The notes below the pieces were generated by a model that was given only the letters and a program-made list of their open reading frames with translations, made no database searches and was not told the origin of the DNA. From assembly GCA_937897625.1 (NCBI GenBank), contig CALCNZ010000360.1:1-8941 (forward strand): DNA of 8,941 bases, written 5' to 3'. The stretch comes from an uncultured Flavobacteriales bacterium (GTDB lineage Bacteria > Bacteroidota > Bacteroidia > Flavobacteriales_D > Sanyastnellaceae). Below are positions 6,202 through 8,941 of this stretch, one piece after another; position 1 is the first letter of the stretch; the number at the start of each line of letters is the position of its first letter. The translations under genes were made by a program, and so were the position numbers.

Positions 6202-8865
6202 ATGATAACCCGAATTATTGGGATAAACACCAGCACCTATGTGAACGCTGAAATGCGTTTAGACGATTGCGATTCTTTGCAGTTGGTAGGTCCAAACAAC
6301 GTTGGTAAGTCAACCCTTATTTACACCTTGAACTTCTTGTTCATTGTAGATGGATCGAAGATGTCCTTTTCCGAACAGCGCCGTGGAGACAAGGAAACCA
6401 TTCATCACTACTTCCCTACTCACAACCAGAGTTACATCATTTTTGAAATAAAGAAGAACGATTCAAACTATTGCATACTCGTAAAAAGAGATAGCGATGG
6501 TGAATTGGAATACTTCCGTTTTTCAGGTGAATACAACGCAGACAACTTCTTCAAAAAAGAAGGCGCCCATCAGCGTATTCGCAAGTGGGACGAAGTTCAA
6601 GATGAATTGAAAGCCGCTGGAGTTGAACTTTACCTCTTCAAAAGCAAGACAGAAGTCTTCAATACAGTATACTCTCGCGGAAGAAAGAACGATGCTGCTA
6701 TTTGGTTAGAAGATAGCGTTCGCACCGACGGACTTTCAAACAACTTCTCAAAAGTTTATCGCTATTTGATCAACTCGAAGTTGATTACCAACAAGACCTT
6801 GAAAGAGAGTTTGATTGTTGCAGACAACCGCGAGAATGAAGGCCTAAGCTTCTCTCAAAAGAACAAAAAAGACATCAACGACTTGCTTCGTATTAACGAA
6901 GAAATTCGCACCGTAAAGAGCATTCAAAAAGAATTCGAAGAATTCCGTGAAGTGGTGAATTTGTTCAAAGCAAAAACAAGAATCGTGAGTGATTTGGTTT
7001 ACGCTTTCGACAAACAATACAACGGGGTTATCAATGAACTCGACAGCTCTCGTCTTGAAAAAGAAAAGCAATACCAAACAACGCTTCTTAACCTGAATGA
7101 AAAGCTTAAACCAAAGCAAGAAGAGTTAAACCGTGAAATTGGTAAGCGCGAACTGGAAGTTGAAATTCAGGAAAAAACATTCATTAACCTTCAAACGCAA
7201 TTAGATGAGATTGCGTCTTTCGAAGGAAAGAAATTCTTAGAGGAATCTCTTCTGAATTTAGATGCGAAAAGACGTGAATCGGAAGTACGTATCACCATGG
7301 TTGAGAATCAAAAATTAGATTCTAAAAATCTCGAAGCAAAGCTTCAAAAAATTGATGCGACTTGTGGAAAATTAGAAGCGCAAATCAAGAACTACGACGA
7401 CCAGTTGATTCATAAGATTACAGCGAAAGACGATATTCGTAAAATCTTGAACACGGTGTTCTCGCAAGAGTTCGCGGCACTTCCGAGTAAATTGGTGAAA
7501 AAGAAAATCACCAAGGCTGGAACAACATTAAGCATCTTCGATGGTGAGATTACTCTTCCTAAAGATTTGGTTCTCGCAGACATTCCTTCCGTAAAATCTT
7601 TGAAGGATGAACTTCAAGAATTGAAAAGAGAAAAAGCCGAGTTAGAAAAGCTTTGGGCGGTGGCGTTGAACTTCGACAAAGCACAGAAAGAATTGAATTC
7701 AATTCTGACTGAAATTGAAGAGGTGAAGGAGAAATTATACAAGCTGAAAAACAAACCAAAACTCGAAAAAGAAGCCGAAGCCGTAGGAAAAGAACTACGC
7801 ACCATGAAGGCTGAAAAGGAAAAGTGTGAAGGTGATTTGAGCAAATTGAAAAAGGAGCTTTCAGACAAAACGCTTTTACTTGATTCTTTGCGCGAAGAAA
7901 CACGCAGAAGCGAAGAACGCTTGATTGAATTGAAGCGTCGCAAAGCTGAAATTGAAACCTTCGGTATTGTTCCAACAGAATTCGACACTACTGAATCGTT
8001 GGACGAGATTTATGGAAAAATAAAAATCTCGAACACCGATCGCGACACGCTGAAAGGCAACAAAGACCGCATGTTCGATCACTTGCGTTTCAAAACAAAT
8101 TCTGCAATGGCCGATGAAGAGGAATTCATCAAATACGTGGAAGATGAAATCGCTTGCATCAACGACAAGGTGAAAAGTATCGATGGTCTTTTGGGAAGCA
8201 TCTCAACGCAATTCGCGAATCCAGCATTCAACCTTCGCAAGCGTTACGAAGAATTCAAAACATTCGTGTACAACCGCTTCAATGAAAGCCTTGCGAAAAC
8301 AAGAATCTCGAACATTGAATCGCTTCGAATTGAATTGGTCGACAACAAGCGTGTGCTCTTCGATTTAGAGCGCATTGCTTCGATTGAAAATCTGAATTCG
8401 CAATTGGCCTTCGAATTTGAACAAGGGGAAGATTTGAAAATTTTGAATCAATACCTAGACAGCGGAAAGACCATAGACTTCGAAGATTTATTCGACATTG
8501 AACTTCACCTGGATGTAAAAGGAAAGTTGAAGCGCGTTGACTTGAAAGAGCAAGTTGAATCCGATGGAACTGACCGTATGATTCGTTTGGTTATTGTCAT
8601 GGCAATTATCAATCGTTTAGCCGTTTCAGCGCCAGAGAATAAGATTGCGCTCTTCATTGACGAGATTGGAACCATTGACGAGCACAACCGTCCGCAACTG
8701 GTGCAGTTCTGTAAAGAGCACAACTTCTTACCCATCTTCGCTGCACCGCAGCCATACGACGGATTCTCGAAGTATTACTTCATCTTCCGTTCGAAAGGAA
8801 AAATTAATTTGAACGACAAGCAGCACGCTGTGCGTCGTGAAGACCTAAAAATATCTGAAAACTAA
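6202..8865 (+). CDS. SMC/Rad50-like coiled-coil ATPase, family not identified
   Basis: 887 residues, no signal peptide or membrane segment, so cytoplasmic. The Walker A motif GPNNVGKST is at 30-38. About residues 225-410 and 465-590 are rich in K, E and L heptad-like sequence and should form two antiparallel coiled-coil arms. Between them, about 411-463, is a short hinge-like stretch with strand-like segments (TTLSIF, GEITLP). There is no CxxC zinc hook. The C-terminal ATPase half has a signature-like S-D-G-T-D (787-791), Walker B IALFIDE (815-821) and a D-loop with Asp826. No switch histidine is seen; FAAPQP (847-852) lies there. It is shorter than typical SMC, MukB or Wadjet JetC proteins. 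Its TAA overlaps the ATG of the next gene. Condensin-like or defence-related ATPases (JetC, Lamassu LmuB, ABC-three-component types) are possible relatives, but I cannot assign one. The DNA-tethering role is inferred from architecture. Confidence 0.85.
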   Translation: MITRIIGINTSTYVNAEMRLDDCDSLQLVGPNNVGKSTLIYTLNFLFIVDGSKMSFSEQRRGDKETIHHYFPTHNQSYIIFEIKKNDSNYCILVKRDSDGELEYFRFSGEYNADNFFKKEGAHQRIRKWDEVQDELKAAGVELYLFKSKTEVFNTVYSRGRKNDAAIWLEDSVRTDGLSNNFSKVYRYLINSKLITNKTLKESLIVADNRENEGLSFSQKNKKDINDLLRINEEIRTVKSIQKEFEEFREVVNLFKAKTRIVSDLVYAFDKQYNGVINELDSSRLEKEKQYQTTLLNLNEKLKPKQEELNREIGKRELEVEIQEKTFINLQTQLDEIASFEGKKFLEESLLNLDAKRRESEVRITMVENQKLDSKNLEAKLQKIDATCGKLEAQIKNYDDQLIHKITAKDDIRKILNTVFSQEFAALPSKLVKKKITKAGTTLSIFDGEITLPKDLVLADIPSVKSLKDELQELKREKAELEKLWAVALNFDKAQKELNSILTEIEEVKEKLYKLKNKPKLEKEAEAVGKELRTMKAEKEKCEGDLSKLKKELSDKTLLLDSLREETRRSEERLIELKRRKAEIETFGIVPTEFDTTESLDEIYGKIKISNTDRDTLKGNKDRMFDHLRFKTNSAMADEEEFIKYVEDEIACINDKVKSIDGLLGSISTQFANPAFNLRKRYEEFKTFVYNRFNESLAKTRISNIESLRIELVDNKRVLFDLERIASIENLNSQLAFEFEQGEDLKILNQYLDSGKTIDFEDLFDIELHLDVKGKLKRVDLKEQVESDGTDRMIRLVIVMAIINRLAVSAPENKIALFIDEIGTIDEHNRPQLVQFCKEHNFLPIFAAPQPYDGFSKYYFIFRSKGKINLNDKQHAVRREDLKISEN

Positions 8866-8941
8866 TGTCAACATTATTAACTGCCCCAAGCTTTGCAAAC
8901 CTTTATCCTTCAAACATTCAAGAAATTGAAGAAGTTAAAGT
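8865..8941 (+). CDS. 5' end of an unidentified partner gene (runs off the right edge)
   Basis: ATG at 8865-8867 shares its A with the last base of the SMC-like gene's TAA (TAATG), a classic arrangement for coupled translation. The frame stays open for the 25 codons visible to the window end, beginning MSTLLTAPSFANLYP and continuing with an acidic stretch (QEIEEVK). There is no signal peptide. The family cannot be recognised from this fragment. The overlap implies that it works with the ATPase, for example as a kleisin-like, regulatory or effector subunit; this is inference. Confidence 0.65.
   Translation, partial: MSTLLTAPSFANLYPSNIQEIEEVK

Noticed and set aside
7559..7988. Overlapping minus-strand frames of 138 and 124 codons inside the SMC-like gene
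   Set aside because: They are rich in F, S and L, as expected from reading Lys/Glu-rich coiled-coil coding sequence backwards. Two such frames overlap each other, and the + strand protein is clearly real.
6202..8865. Housekeeping SMC, RecN or SbcC
   Set aside because: The protein is too short for SMC, has no CxxC zinc hook as in SbcC/Rad50, and its signature region and hinge do not match RecN or SMC.

Overview
The window looks like chromosomal DNA of a member of the Bacteroidota, probably a marine or aquatic Flavobacteriales-type bacterium. The grounds are a type IX secretion (T9SS) C-terminal sorting domain on the first protein, Bacteroidota-style -7 promoter boxes (TAnnTTTG), A/T-rich leaders without Shine-Dalgarno sequences, and modest GC content. 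I cannot name a genus.

Layout. Positions 1-46 hold the possible 3' end of a + strand gene. A possible 20-codon small ORF (94-156) and a strong + strand terminator (168-201) follow. A second hairpin terminator (242-272) closes the minus-strand gene at 295-2010. That gene encodes a secreted protein of four carbohydrate-binding-like modules plus a T9SS sorting domain, with no catalytic domain. Across a 94-bp divergent intergenic region, which carries an 8-bp dyad around a -7 box, a compact + strand gene series begins: a SusA-like exported GH13 alpha-amylase/cyclomaltodextrinase (2105-3994), an exported single-PDZ protein (4018-4638), a MurG-like GT-B glycosyltransferase (best start a CTG at 4640) and the tRNA adenosine deaminase TadA (TTG start at 5631, overlapping the glycosyltransferase end). 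Gaps of 23, 1 and -14 nt suggest one operon.

A 115-bp gap with a plausible promoter, an imperfect dyad over the -7 box and a hairpin at the expected 5' end of the transcript precedes an 887-residue SMC/Rad50-like ATPase (6202-8865). Its stop codon overlaps the ATG of a second gene that runs off the right edge. This ATPase plus partner is the best candidate for an undescribed system. It has condensin-like architecture but is short, has an unusual signature motif, and is the first gene of its own transcription unit.

How the genes fit together (inference): the T9SS-secreted modular protein and the exported amylase probably cooperate in alpha-glucan capture and breakdown, the first outside the cell or on its surface and the second in the periplasm. 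The PDZ protein, glycosyltransferase and TadA look like co-transcribed housekeeping genes with no obvious link to starch. No tRNA, rRNA, insertion sequence, CRISPR array or integration site was found.
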